From Ustilago trichophora (lineage: Eukaryota; Basidiomycota; Ustilaginomycetes; Ustilaginales; Ustilaginaceae), in NCBI GenBank assembly GCA_900323505.1, contig OOIN01000039.1:407451-471450 (forward strand): 64,000 nucleotides of DNA, written 5' to 3'. The notes beneath the pieces are model-generated. The model was not told where the DNA came from and searched no databases. It was given only the letters and a program-made list of their open reading frames with translations. Of the stretch, positions 1 through 10,264 are shown one piece after another. Numbering within the stretch: position 1 is the first letter of the stretch; every line of letters begins with the position of its first letter. Both the position numbers and the translations under genes were made by a program.

Positions 1-3000
1 ACCCTTCGTACCGCTAAAGCCTTCGGCATCGAAGACAATCTCGTCGACCTCTACGACCAGAGCAACCGCCAAGCAACTCGCTTCGGCATCAAGCGCAGTC
101 TTTATCAAGGTATCGGCATGGGCGTCTTCTTCTTTGTCATTTACAGTGGATACGCCCTCGCCTTCTACTTTGGTGCCAAGCTGCTGGCAAGCGGTCACAT
201 CCAGTCGGGCACCGTTATGAACGTTATTCTCTCCATCTTGATCGGTGCCTTCTCCATGGCCATGATGGCGCCCAATATGCAGGCTCTCTCCTATGCCTTT
301 GCTGCCGGTGCAAAGGTCTTCGAGACCATCGACCGCATTCCTCCCATCGACAGCTCCGACCCCAATGGTTTGAGACCGCACACGTGCCACGGCAAACTCG
401 AGTTCAAGGATATCGACTTTAGCTACCCTGCACGACCCGATGTGCCCGTGCTCGACAACTTCACGCTTGAGATTCCCGCCGGTAAGGTTACCGCTCTGGT
501 CGGCGCCTCTGGATCCGGCAAGTCTACCATCGTATCACTGGTCGAAAGATTCTACGATCCCGATGGCGGTGCGGCCTACCTTGACGGCGTCGATCTGCGC
601 GACTTGAACCTCAAATGGCTCCGAACCCAGATCGGTCTTGTGTCCCAGGAACCCACGCTCTTCTCCACCGACATTCGAAGTAACATTGCCCACGGCCTCA
701 TCAACACGCCCTTCCAGAACGCCAGCGAGGAGGAGAGGGAGAAGCTCATCATCGACGCCGCCAAGATGGCCAACGCGCACGGGTTCATCTCTCAGCTTCC
801 CAATGGGTATAGCACTATGGTGGGCGAGCGAGGTTTCTTGCTCTCTGGTGGACAGAAGCAGAGAATCGCCATCGCCAGAGCTATCGTCAAGAACCCAAAG
901 ATTCTGTTGCTCGACGAAGCTACCAGTGCGCTCGACACGCAGTCTGAAGCAGTCGTCCAGGACGCCCTCGAACAGGCTTCTCAGAATCGAACCACCATCA
1001 CCATCGCCCATCGCCTGTCAACCATCAAGAATGCAGACAAGATCGTCGTCATGGGCAAAGGTGTCATTCTCGAAACTGGCAAGCACGATGAACTGCTTGC
1101 ACTCAACGGGGCCTACGCACAGCTGGTCGATGCCCAAAAGATCCGCGCCAAGGTCGTCACCCAAGTTTCCGAAGAGGGTGATGACGATGATGAGGCCGAG
1201 CCCAGGTTCGTCGCATCCAACGCCCAAGTTCCGCTCGCCACCAGCGACACCGAGAAAGCCATCCTCCGCGAAGAAGCTAAGGCCGAGATGCCTGCCGGTC
1301 TGGCGAAATCGGCCACGCGTGGATCTGTTGCCTCTGCCATCCTTGCCCAGCGCCAACGCGAGCAAGATGCAGACAAAGAAAATGAAAAGATTCCCTCCAT
1401 CTTCTACCTCCTCTACCGACTTGCCAAGATCAACCGCGACCACGTGCTTTCGCTCTACCTGCCAGGTGTGATCGCGTCGATCTGCTCGGGTGCCGCTTAC
1501 CCCTGTTTCTCGATTCTGTTCGGACACGCGCTGCAGAACTTTTCCCTCTGCAGTGCTATCGGCGGTGGTCCATGCCCGGAGCCGACGAGGAGTGTCATGC
1601 TGCACGACGCGAACCGCTGGGCATTGTACTTCTTTGTCATTGCCATCCTCTGCACACTTGCCATCAGCATTCAGACGTATACCCTGATGAAGGCGTCCTC
1701 GGTTCTGATGGAGAGGATCCGCCGCATGTCGCTCTTTGCCTACCTCCGCGCCGATGTGGCCTACCACGACGAAGATGCCCATTCGTCCGGTGCGCTTAGC
1801 AACAGTCTAGCCGACAACTCGCAAAAGATCAACGGTCTGGTCGGTGTTACGCTGGGAACGATCATTCAGAGCATTTCGACCCTGGTCACGGGTGCCATCA
1901 TCGCCCTCGCCAATGGATGGAAGTTGTCGCTGGTGGTTATTGCGTGCATCCCACTCACGCTGAGTGCCGGATTTGTTCGATTGCAGTTGGTCGTGTTGAA
2001 GGATGCCAGGATTAAAAAGGCCTACGAGGGCAGTGCTGCCAAAGCATGCGAGGCTGCAGGAGCCATGCGTGTGGTAGCGAGTCTGACCAGGGAGGAAGAC
2101 TGCCTCGAGATCTACAGGCGGGAGCTGGATGCACCGAGCAAGATCTCGCGAAACACGGCGTTCTATGGCAACTTTTTGTATGCGGTTTCCCAGGCGCTGC
2201 AGTTTTGGATTATCGGTTTGGGTTTCTGGTACGGCTCTCATCTGCTGATCAACGGCGAGTACACGTCTGGACAGTACTTTACCATCTTGACTGCCGTAGT
2301 TTTTGGATCTATCCAGGCATCCAATGCGTTCTCCTTTGTTCCCGACATCAGCAACGCCAAGACCGCCGCTTGGGACAGCATCAAGTTGCTCGACATGGTG
2401 CCCGAGATCGACGTGACGAGCGACGAGGGTGAGGTGCTCAGCCATGTGGAAGGCCATCTCAAGCTGGAAAACGTCCACTTCCGCTACCCTACCCGACCGA
2501 CAGTCCGCGTGCTTCGAGGCCTCGATATCGAGGTGAAACCAGGCACATATGTCGCCCTCGTCGGTGCATCCGGTTGCGGCAAGAGTACCACCATCCAACT
2601 GATCCAACGCTTTTACGATACGCTCTCTGGCCGAGTGACGATCGATGGGCAGGATATTTCCAACCTCAACCTTCGCGAGATTCGCAAGCACATGTCGCTT
2701 GTCTCGCAAGAACCGACGCTCTACGATGGCACGATCGAGTTCAACATCCGTTTGGGAGCCTACGAAGATGCGCAGAGTGTCAGCATGGATGAGCTGCGTG
2801 CGGCTGCGGCGTCTGCCAACATCTTGGCATTTATTGAAAGTTTGCCTGACAAGTGGGATACGGAAGTGGGTGGTAAAGGAACGCAGCTTAGTGGTGGACA
2901 GAAGCAACGTATTGCCATTGCGCGTGCGCTCATTAGGAATCCTCGAATTCTGTTGCTCGATGAAGCAACGTCAGCACTGGACAGCGATAGCGAGAAGATC

Positions 3001-3204
3001 GTTCAAGAGGCACTCGACAAAGCTGCAGCTGGTCGAACAACCATTGCCATCGCCCACCGATTAAGCACGATTAGTCGCGCAGATTTGATCTACTGTCTCA
3101 AAGATGGAAAAGTCGCAGAAAAGGGAACCCATCACGAGCTACTGGCACTCAACGGGATCTATGCCGACCTTGTGCGCATGCAAGAGTTGCAGAGGGAAGA
3201 GTAG
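1..3204 (+). CDS. Full-length ABCB-type ABC exporter (MDR/Ste6-like), 5' end outside the window
   Basis: The frame is open from base 1, and the first visible residues (TLRTAKAFGIE, YDQSNRQATRFG) are the conserved loop between helices of the first membrane domain. At least 1,067 residues are present; the N-terminus is missing. Order: rest of TMD1, NBD1, an acidic linker, TMD2, NBD2. NBD1 has Walker A GASGSGKST (502-528), signature LSGGQ (from 841) and Walker B ILLLDEATSALD (from 901). NBD2 has Walker A GASGCGKST (2563-2589), LSGGQ (2887) and ILLLDEAT (from 2947). Both sites look catalytically intact. The family pumps hydrophobic compounds or lipopeptides across the plasma membrane using ATP. 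Multidrug export and a-factor-type pheromone export both fit; I cannot separate them here. The gene converges on LEU1. Confidence 0.95.
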   Translation, partial: TLRTAKAFGIEDNLVDLYDQSNRQATRFGIKRSLYQGIGMGVFFFVIYSGYALAFYFGAKLLASGHIQSGTVMNVILSILIGAFSMAMMAPNMQALSYAFAAGAKVFETIDRIPPIDSSDPNGLRPHTCHGKLEFKDIDFSYPARPDVPVLDNFTLEIPAGKVTALVGASGSGKSTIVSLVERFYDPDGGAAYLDGVDLRDLNLKWLRTQIGLVSQEPTLFSTDIRSNIAHGLINTPFQNASEEEREKLIIDAAKMANAHGFISQLPNGYSTMVGERGFLLSGGQKQRIAIARAIVKNPKILLLDEATSALDTQSEAVVQDALEQASQNRTTITIAHRLSTIKNADKIVVMGKGVILETGKHDELLALNGAYAQLVDAQKIRAKVVTQVSEEGDDDDEAEPRFVASNAQVPLATSDTEKAILREEAKAEMPAGLAKSATRGSVASAILAQRQREQDADKENEKIPSIFYLLYRLAKINRDHVLSLYLPGVIASICSGAAYPCFSILFGHALQNFSLCSAIGGGPCPEPTRSVMLHDANRWALYFFVIAILCTLAISIQTYTLMKASSVLMERIRRMSLFAYLRADVAYHDEDAHSSGALSNSLADNSQKINGLVGVTLGTIIQSISTLVTGAIIALANGWKLSLVVIACIPLTLSAGFVRLQLVVLKDARIKKAYEGSAAKACEAAGAMRVVASLTREEDCLEIYRRELDAPSKISRNTAFYGNFLYAVSQALQFWIIGLGFWYGSHLLINGEYTSGQYFTILTAVVFGSIQASNAFSFVPDISNAKTAAWDSIKLLDMVPEIDVTSDEGEVLSHVEGHLKLENVHFRYPTRPTVRVLRGLDIEVKPGTYVALVGASGCGKSTTIQLIQRFYDTLSGRVTIDGQDISNLNLREIRKHMSLVSQEPTLYDGTIEFNIRLGAYEDAQSVSMDELRAAAASANILAFIESLPDKWDTEVGGKGTQLSGGQKQRIAIARALIRNPRILLLDEATSALDSDSEKIVQEALDKAAAGRTTIAIAHRLSTISRADLIYCLKDGKVAEKGTHHELLALNGIYADLVRMQELQREE

Positions 3205-3630
3205 AGATCGTATACAGTAGAGACGATTAGTATCCTTAAACGTTATACTTTGGAATTTTGATTTGGTTCGAAATGGGGTTGCTGCCTTGTTGTGTATCTG
3301 ACGGTGGTTGAGATTGAGATTGCTTTGGGATGGGCTTGCTTTGTGGTTTGGACGTGAGGGCGGTTTTGAGATGTGGAGCGCGCTGATGAGACGTGGTGGT
3401 CAGAAGCTCAACTTCAACGCGACGTCCAAGAAGACATGCACGCACACACGCAGACACACACACACGCACACACACATACACGCACACACGGAGATGGCCA
3501 AGAGTGGTTGGCACTAAAAATAGGAATAGACCATTCAAAGAAACGTAGGTACTGTAACTACATCATGGAAGGCAGTCTTTTTTAAAACAGGACAATCCCC
3601 AAGGATGGGAACGAAAGAACCAATCGTGTT
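3205..3630. other. Convergent intergenic region with CA microsatellite
   Basis: This is the shared 3' region of the ABC exporter (+) and LEU1 (-). An imperfect CA-rich microsatellite occupies about 3438-3490. No gene is seen. Confidence 0.7.
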
Positions 3631-5937
3631 TTACCACTCGGTACCGGCAACCTTGTTTACGAGGCCCTTTGCGGCAGCTACGACGCCCTCGATCTTGCCC
3701 GCCTTGTAACCGAATCCGTCGAGCCAAGGAGTCTGAGCCGACCTCTTGCCCTCAAACTCGGTGATCTTTGCATCCTTCTGCAAGGTCAGCGCGATATCGT
3801 CAAGACCGTTGATGAGGCAGTGACGTGTGAATTCGGGAGTTTCGAAGGCGAATTTCTCGCTGCCATCTGCAGTGATCACGACCTGGTTCTCGAGGTCGAC
3901 CGTGATCTCTTTGCCAGCCTTTGCGTCTTCGGTAAGACGCTGGATCTGAGGCTTGGTAAGCGCGACGGGAAGCTGACCGTTCTTGGTCAGGTTGTTGCGG
4001 AAAATGTCACCAAAGGACTCGGCGATGACAGCGCGAATGCCAAAGTCGAGCAGAGACCAGGCAGCGTGCTCACGCGAAGAACCGCAGCCAAAGTTGGGTC
4101 CCGTAACAACGAGGATCTTGGACTGGTCATAAGGCTTCTGGTTGAGAACAAACGACGGGTCAGCTTCGCCAGTCTTGGGATCATAGCGGATGGGCCAGAA
4201 GAGTGCCGAGCCGAGACCGGTGCGCTTGATGGTCTTGAGGAACTGCTTGGGGATGATCAGGTCGGTATCGACGTTGGAGCGCTCCAGGGGGGCGGCGATG
4301 CCGGTGAGGACGGTGAACTTTTCCATTCCTGCGCCGGCGGTGGAGATCTGGGATGCGGGAATGTCGCGGATCTTGTCCTCATCTGTGGTGGTGGGCTCGG
4401 CGTTGGTGGGGGCGGGTGCTGGGGTAGCATCGACAAGGTACGACTTGGGGTCCGAGACTTGGATCTCAAACTCGGGCTTGGCGGCCTCAGAGCCGACCTT
4501 GGTAGCGGAATCGCCGACGACCTTGCGCACGTCGGTGAGGTAACCGGTGACGGCACAGGCAGCAGCCATGGCGGGGGACATGAGGTGGGTTCGTCCACCG
4601 GCACCCTGTCGGCCCTCAAAGTTTCGGTTCGAAGTGGAAGCGCAACGCTCACCGGGGGCGAGCTGGTCAGGGTTCATACCGAGACACATGGAGCAACCTG
4701 CTTCTCTCCAGTCGAAACCGGCGGCTTGGAAGATCTTGTCCAGACCCTCGGCTTCAGCCTGCTTCTTGACCAGACCGGAACCGGGGACAAGCATGCAGTA
4801 AAGACCCTCGGCAACCTTGCGACCGTGGAGGACGCGAGCGGCAGCACGAAGATCTTCGATACGAGCGTTGGTGCAGGAACCGATGAAAACCTTGTCAATC
4901 TTGATCTTCTCCATGGGGGTGTTGGCCTCGAGACCCATGTACTCGAGGGCGCGGGACCAAGCTTTGGCCTCGGCTTCGTTCTTGGCGTTCTTGGGGTCGG
5001 GGACGGTGCCGGTGATGGCGACGACGTCCTGTGGCGAGGTACCCCAGGTGACGGTGGGAGGAATGTCCTTGGCGTCGATCTTGATGACCGTGTCGTACTG
5101 GGCACCTTGGTCGCTGGGGAGCGACTTCCAGTAGGCGAGAGCCTGATCCCAGGCCTTGCCCTCCTTGGGAGCCAGAGGACGACCCTTGATGTACTCGTAA
5201 GTGATCTCGTCAGGAGCGATGAGACCGGCACGGGCACCAGCCTCGATCGACATGTTGCAGATCGACATTCGGCCTTCCATGGACAAAGCTCGGATAGCGG
5301 AACCGGCGTACTCGATGACGTGGCCTGTACCACCGGCGGTACCGATGATGCCGATGATGTGGAGAATGATATCTTTTGAGGTGACACCCTCAGAGAGCTG
5401 GCCGTCGACCTGGATGAGCATGTTCTTGGCGCGCTTCTGGAGGAGCGTCTGTGTGGCGAGTACGTGCTCTACCTCGGAAGTACCGATACCGAAAGCGAGA
5501 GCGCCAAAGGCACCGTGTGTCGAAGTGTGCGAGTCACCGCAGACAATGGTGGTACCGGGAAGGGTGAAACCCTGTTCGGGACCGATAATGTGGACGATAC
5601 CCTGTCGGTTGTCCGAGAGACCAAAGAAAGTGAGACCAAAGGCCTTGACATTCTCCTCGAGGGTGAGACACTGAGTTCTGGAATCGGCCTGCTCGACGAA
5701 AGACTTTGTGTCCTTGTACGACTTGCGCGAGGCGGTAGGGATGTTGTGGTCGACAGTGGCGAGGGTGCAGTCGGTTCGGCGGACCTTACGGTTAGCATTA
5801 CGGAGGCCCTCGAAGGCTTGTGGCGAGGTGACCTCGTGAACGAGGTGACGGTCAATGTAGATGAGGCAGGTGCCATCGGCCTCCTCGTGGACGAGGTGCG
5901 AATCAAAGATCTTTTCGTACAGAGTTTTGGGTGCCAT
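3631..5937 (-). CDS. LEU1: 3-isopropylmalate dehydratase (LeuC-LeuD fusion)
   Basis: Leucine biosynthesis: the 4Fe-4S enzyme that converts 2-isopropylmalate to 3-isopropylmalate in the cytosol. I start at the ATG at 5937 ([15 protein letters not shown]), giving 768 residues, the usual fungal length. The frame stays open upstream to 6129 but without a better ATG. The N-terminal LeuC half carries the cluster cysteines in SCTNAR (about residue 353) and GCSMCLG (about 414 and 417), plus the substrate-binding segment [10 protein letters not shown]. The C-terminal LeuD swivel domain starts near residue 537 ([15 protein letters not shown]) and includes [11 protein letters not shown] low-complexity linker rich in Ala, Pro and Thr joins the halves. 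A single exon, with no frameshift or missing key residue. Confidence 0.97.
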   Translation of the reverse strand: MAPKTLYEKIFDSHLVHEEADGTCLIYIDRHLVHEVTSPQAFEGLRNANRKVRRTDCTLATVDHNIPTASRKSYKDTKSFVEQADSRTQCLTLEENVKAFGLTFFGLSDNRQGIVHIIGPEQGFTLPGTTIVCGDSHTSTHGAFGALAFGIGTSEVEHVLATQTLLQKRAKNMLIQVDGQLSEGVTSKDIILHIIGIIGTAGGTGHVIEYAGSAIRALSMEGRMSICNMSIEAGARAGLIAPDEITYEYIKGRPLAPKEGKAWDQALAYWKSLPSDQGAQYDTVIKIDAKDIPPTVTWGTSPQDVVAITGTVPDPKNAKNEAEAKAWSRALEYMGLEANTPMEKIKIDKVFIGSCTNARIEDLRAAARVLHGRKVAEGLYCMLVPGSGLVKKQAEAEGLDKIFQAAGFDWREAGCSMCLGMNPDQLAPGERCASTSNRNFEGRQGAGGRTHLMSPAMAAACAVTGYLTDVRKVVGDSATKVGSEAAKPEFEIQVSDPKSYLVDATPAPAPTNAEPTTTDEDKIRDIPASQISTAGAGMEKFTVLTGIAAPLERSNVDTDLIIPKQFLKTIKRTGLGSALFWPIRYDPKTGEADPSFVLNQKPYDQSKILVVTGPNFGCGSSREHAAWSLLDFGIRAVIAESFGDIFRNNLTKNGQLPVALTKPQIQRLTEDAKAGKEITVDLENQVVITADGSEKFAFETPEFTRHCLINGLDDIALTLQKDAKITEFEGKRSAQTPWLDGFGYKAGKIEGVVAAAKGLVNKVAGTEW

Positions 5938-6940
5938 CTTTGCGATTGTGAGAAAAGGGAAAAAGATGATGGTAGAATGACAAGACCTAGTGGCGGTTGT
6001 TGAAAGGCTTTCTTTTGTGTCTGAGCGCAAATCACAATCACAATTTGACGCACGGTTGATTGTCGCCCCCGTTTCCAGTTGAATGTGACTGGTGGCGCTC
6101 AGTGTGCCACTTTCTTCTCGCCTTGGCAAATGAGTTAGGACTCAAGCGGAAATGCTTCAAATCGTCCCAATACGAAAATACTGTACGCACAATCCGCCCT
6201 CACCATCTCACCACCGTCCTGTGACCGCCCTCCTGTGGTACACAATAGACACAGCCAAGTTCCATTCACACATCCACACAGCCTCAAAGCTGTTCACCCG
6301 CCCACCCAATTTGCAGCTTAAACCTAACAATCTTGGTGAAAAAAAAGATCCGCCCGCTCCGTTTGCTGCAACCTATCGAGTCACCCGCAGAAATGTGACG
6401 CGTCTAGAACCCCAGCCTTGTCACACAAAGTGCGTCGGCCAATCAGAATCGCTGGAAATGTCAATCTCTCATCTCTTGACACCTTGGGCTCGGATCTCTT
6501 CGGACGATTTGATCCCTCCCTTCTCAACAGCTGCAACCCGCTCTCACGTTCCACCATACAACGTACCCACACGTCGTTGTACCTCTCCACTCGTTCCACA
6601 CAGTATTGAGCCCCCGGGCGTTTCAAGGTTGATAGTGCGCTGTCTCAACACTTTGTCTCTCGCCTAGCAATCTTCAGATTCGGGCATGTGTTCCGATCAT
6701 GTCCGTGCCCCTCACCTCCATTGTACACGCTCAGATCAGTCCCAACACGCAATGCCTCGTGAAATCTTCCCTGATGATCTACAATACATGGTGTGAATAG
6801 AGTCTTCGAGGCCATGGGCTTCGTTTTGTCGTAGCACCTTCATCCATAGAAGCAAAACCCATGTGCTTCAGCCACAATGTCTTTTCTTTTTTTTAAGAAA
6901 AAAAATCTTGCTCCCATGCATTGTTCGCTATGTGGCTTCA
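5938..6940. other. LEU1 promoter and 3' region of the next gene
   Basis: About 1 kb between two minus-strand genes. It should hold the LEU1 promoter and the 3' UTR of the 1,107-residue gene. An A/T hairpin-like tract (eight T, AAG, eight A) lies at about 6885-6905. Short frames here show no protein-like character. Confidence 0.6.
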
Positions 6941-9900
6941 TTACGCTCCGCTATAAGGTCCTTGCTGCTCATTGTAAGGATGCTGTTGCTGGTTGAGTGG
7001 TGAGTACTGCGGAGATGCAGGCTGACCCGATCGGTATTGAAGTATCGAGGGCGAAGGCGCTTGCAAACCATGCCCTTGTTGTTGCTGCTGATGCTGGTGC
7101 TGTTGTTCGCCTGATGCTTGGCCTCCGCTTTGCGATGACCCATGCCCATACGAATGACCTTGCAAAGGCTGAGTGTGATACAGAGCAGTATCCGCATCAA
7201 CCCGAGATCCTGCTGTCGAATACATCACTGTCTGGCCGTACCCGCGCCCATCGTAGGGGGTCGACACGGGTAGCTGCATCCCCTGCATCAAGGGAGCTGC
7301 CTGTGTTGGAGGCATTCCCCCGCCCATCGGCGCTGGCCCTTGTCTCTCCGCTCCTTGAGCTTCCAAGCGTTGCTGCGATCCGTCGCCTGCGTATATCGTG
7401 TTGTAACCATAGCTCGCGTGGGACGACAACACGCTTGGTGGCATGCCAGACCCCGCTGCTGAGCCTGCCCCTCGATGTGCTCCCGGCTGAGACATGCGCG
7501 CAAGCTGCGCACCTGCTTGCTCCATGTTGTAGCCGCTTCCCATGGGCATTGAAAGCACCGATGCCGACCCTGTGTCGCTACCTCCCGAAAAACGACCTCC
7601 GTACCGCCTTCGCTCTTGAGCAAAGTAGTCTGATCCCTCGTCTACGCCCATCGGACTCGTCACGCCGGACGGCGACACCGCTGCTCCCAATTCCGACGCA
7701 CCCGGTGACAGAATCAGCGTGCCGCCTTCCATGAATCCTGGCCGATTGTAGGCGCCTTGCCCTGCTAATTGCTGAGCTGCTGCTGCTGCTGATGCCGACC
7801 TCGATGTTCCACCTCCTCCGCCTCCCATCATTGACCCAGCTTTGCCCATAACAGCGTTTTCTCGAGCAAGTTGATTCTGATGATCATACAGAGAGCCTCC
7901 CGCAAGCGGTGCCCTTGCTTCTGCTGTAGAGATTGCCAGCGTACCCGCCCTCTCCTCCATTTGAATACGGTCAATCAATGCTTTGATCCCCTTCTCTGTA
8001 GAACTGTCATCAGCGTCCCTTCCTTCGGCTTGGAGCGACTGTACCTCTTCCGTCCTTGGCGACAGCTTGGCCACCTCCGTCGACAGTCTCTGCTCTGCCG
8101 AGATGAGTGCAATCCATGTTGGTCGATGCCTCAAAAAGACACGCAGGATGGCTTGCGACATGTGAGCGTCGGCTTCGGCCATTTGATGTGCTTGAAGCTG
8201 GCGCCAGGGAGTCGAAGAGCCGTTCGCTTCGTTATTCGGCCTATTTTGGGCTCCCCTTGTGGCGGTTGAGTCTGATTCGGGCGAGCGCGTGAGGATATCC
8301 ATGGCATAATTAGCGTAGAGGCCTAGTTCATGAACCTGATCAATCTCGCGCTTGCGAAGCCTCGCTTTTGACTCCTGCTTTTGCTTGTTGCGCAGCGAAA
8401 CCGACCAATTCGGCTCTTGAGTACTGCGCCCGAACGAGCTCATGGCCCCGGCTCCCTGCGCCCCTTCCAACGTCCCGATCGCAGCAGTAGCATCGCCGCC
8501 CATCAAGCCAAGTAGAGATCCAGTTCCCGCTCTTATCGAAGACACAGGAATGGCACCAACGTGCGCCGACATATCTGTGAGCACGCTTGTAAGAGCCTCT
8601 CTCTGTTGCATGACCCTCCGATGGTAGGCCTTCATCTTCTCCCGATTTTGCTCTGCCCTCGATCGCTTGCGTGAGTCCGGGTCCGAGGACGACGTCATTG
8701 GAATTAGACCTGTATTCGAACGATACGTCCTCCTGTCCGTATATGGGTGCCCTTCTTGCGCCGGAATGAGAGAAGTGGGAGAAATCAGCTCGGTGGGTGT
8801 GGTGGGGAGAGAGCTAAAGTACGAGTATGCCGAGATGCTGTGGGCTCGATCTTGATGTGCAGCCAAAGCTTCTTCCGGCGTGTTGGTGTTGTGCTCTTCG
8901 GAATTGGATCGTCCTGGGATACCTCCAGACCATGAAGCACCTGATTGTAACGGCGGACGGAGAGTCAGATTGGTCGAATCGATATCGGCTCCTCGATCTT
9001 CCGTCGCACTATTACTCGTTTCTCCCCGCCATCGTTTTGGCCATTCCGAGTCCGAGGAGGGCACGGAGGTTCGTGAAGAGACTCCACTGCTCGGATGGGG
9101 AGCCGCAATAGGCGCTGTCGTTGTGGTGGAAAGTGGCGTGGATGCGGACGAGGCAGATGTCGACGTCGAAATTGACAATTTCGAGTCGATCAGGCTCACC
9201 ACTTTGTCGAGTGGGACATCACAGCGGATTGCCGAGTCGATGGTGGCTGCAAAGGTATCATTTCGTTGCTTTACCTCGCCAGGAACAACTGCTACGGTCA
9301 GCCGCCGGTTAGGACCAAAGGCTTGCTGCTGACTGCTGCCGCCCTCTGTTGAACTGAAGCTACGTCCGCCGCCTTCGAACTGAGTGCGTTGTTCATCTGT
9401 CGAGTAAGTCTGATCTTGGCTTGATGCCCTGTCGTAGTGACTCAGACCCTGATCTGGTCCAATTTCTGTGCTGCCAGCATAAGGACTTGGAATACCCGAC
9501 GGTGCCGTCCATGGTTGTTGGGGCTGTGCTTCAGCACAGCGGCTGATGTGTTCGCCAAAGTTGGGGAAGAGATTCTGAAAGATTTCTACTTGGTAAGCGA
9601 AGGTCTCCAGCAACGTTGGCAACGACATGGAATGCGCCTGTCCAAAAAGAAGCGGGATGATGCAGTCGTGTGGTCCCAATCGATCACAAACCCTCCTTTC
9701 GATGCAAAAGAAGCGAATCGAGTCTTGCAGGAATGTGGTAAAATGATGATGCCAAGTGCGCTGAGCGATTGCTTCCTCGACAGTTGGCTGGTCGCGTACC
9801 AGGCGATACGTGACAAAGTCGGCATTGATGACGGCCGCGACCGTCACCATCGAGACCACAAAGTCGTCCAGAGGTCGATCACGATTGGCAGGTTTGCCCT

Positions 9901-10264
9901 GTGCCACCAACATTACTTGGCTAAACAGCTTTTGATCGTAGTATTCGGCGACGTTGACGAGGTCTTCAGGCGATGTGGGCAATCCCCGATGCCCAACCAT
10001 GCGTGGCCAGTGGTTGGTATCTATCTGAGGCTTTCCCATCACCACCCATTCATCGTGCAGCCGTCGGAAGCCGAGACCATACATGCGCGCCTCGCAATAC
10101 GACATGGCGTCTACTTTACCGAAGCATGGATAATAAATTTTGCGAACCTTTGAGAGATCCGCCACACCATCAGATGCGCTACTGGCGATGGTCGGATCCT
10201 CTTTCGAGTCCATCCGCGCCGGGCTTGATGAAGCCTGGATGTAGCTGGGACCATCTTCGGACAT
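6941..10264 (-). CDS. Uncharacterised 1,107-residue protein with basic/coiled segment and Gln/Gly-rich tail
   Basis: I do not recognise the family. The ATG at 10264 opens MSEDGPSYIQ. Residues about 40-245 look like a folded domain (KIYYPCFGKVDAMSYCEARMY, then WPRMVGHRGLPTSPEDL and a helical stretch ending NLFPNFGEHI). Residues about 250-520 are Ser/Thr/Pro-rich and disordered. A strongly basic segment follows (SRKRSRAEQNREKMKAYHRR) and continues into a possible amphipathic helix. A second basic stretch reads KQKQESKARLRKREIDQ. The C-terminus is Gly/Ser/Gln-rich with a His/Gln run. The composition resembles a transcriptional or RNA-associated regulator, but no zinc finger, homeobox or complete leucine zipper is visible, so this is only a guess. 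A very long gene-free region lies upstream. Confidence 0.85.
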   Translation of the reverse strand: MSEDGPSYIQASSSPARMDSKEDPTIASSASDGVADLSKVRKIYYPCFGKVDAMSYCEARMYGLGFRRLHDEWVVMGKPQIDTNHWPRMVGHRGLPTSPEDLVNVAEYYDQKLFSQVMLVAQGKPANRDRPLDDFVVSMVTVAAVINADFVTYRLVRDQPTVEEAIAQRTWHHHFTTFLQDSIRFFCIERRVCDRLGPHDCIIPLLFGQAHSMSLPTLLETFAYQVEIFQNLFPNFGEHISRCAEAQPQQPWTAPSGIPSPYAGSTEIGPDQGLSHYDRASSQDQTYSTDEQRTQFEGGGRSFSSTEGGSSQQQAFGPNRRLTVAVVPGEVKQRNDTFAATIDSAIRCDVPLDKVVSLIDSKLSISTSTSASSASTPLSTTTTAPIAAPHPSSGVSSRTSVPSSDSEWPKRWRGETSNSATEDRGADIDSTNLTLRPPLQSGASWSGGIPGRSNSEEHNTNTPEEALAAHQDRAHSISAYSYFSSLPTTPTELISPTSLIPAQEGHPYTDRRTYRSNTGLIPMTSSSDPDSRKRSRAEQNREKMKAYHRRVMQQREALTSVLTDMSAHVGAIPVSSIRAGTGSLLGLMGGDATAAIGTLEGAQGAGAMSSFGRSTQEPNWSVSLRNKQKQESKARLRKREIDQVHELGLYANYAMDILTRSPESDSTATRGAQNRPNNEANGSSTPWRQLQAHQMAEADAHMSQAILRVFLRHRPTWIALISAEQRLSTEVAKLSPRTEEVQSLQAEGRDADDSSTEKGIKALIDRIQMEERAGTLAISTAEARAPLAGGSLYDHQNQLARENAVMGKAGSMMGGGGGGTSRSASAAAAAQQLAGQGAYNRPGFMEGGTLILSPGASELGAAVSPSGVTSPMGVDEGSDYFAQERRRYGGRFSGGSDTGSASVLSMPMGSGYNMEQAGAQLARMSQPGAHRGAGSAAGSGMPPSVLSSHASYGYNTIYAGDGSQQRLEAQGAERQGPAPMGGGMPPTQAAPLMQGMQLPVSTPYDGRGYGQTVMYSTAGSRVDADTALYHTQPLQGHSYGHGSSQSGGQASGEQQHQHQQQQQGHGLQAPSPSILQYRSGQPASPQYSPLNQQQHPYNEQQGPYSGA

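Noticed and set aside
3820..5379. 519-codon open frame antisense to LEU1
   Set aside because: Same codon-bias effect; Gly/Asp/Leu-rich, no domain, entirely inside LEU1.
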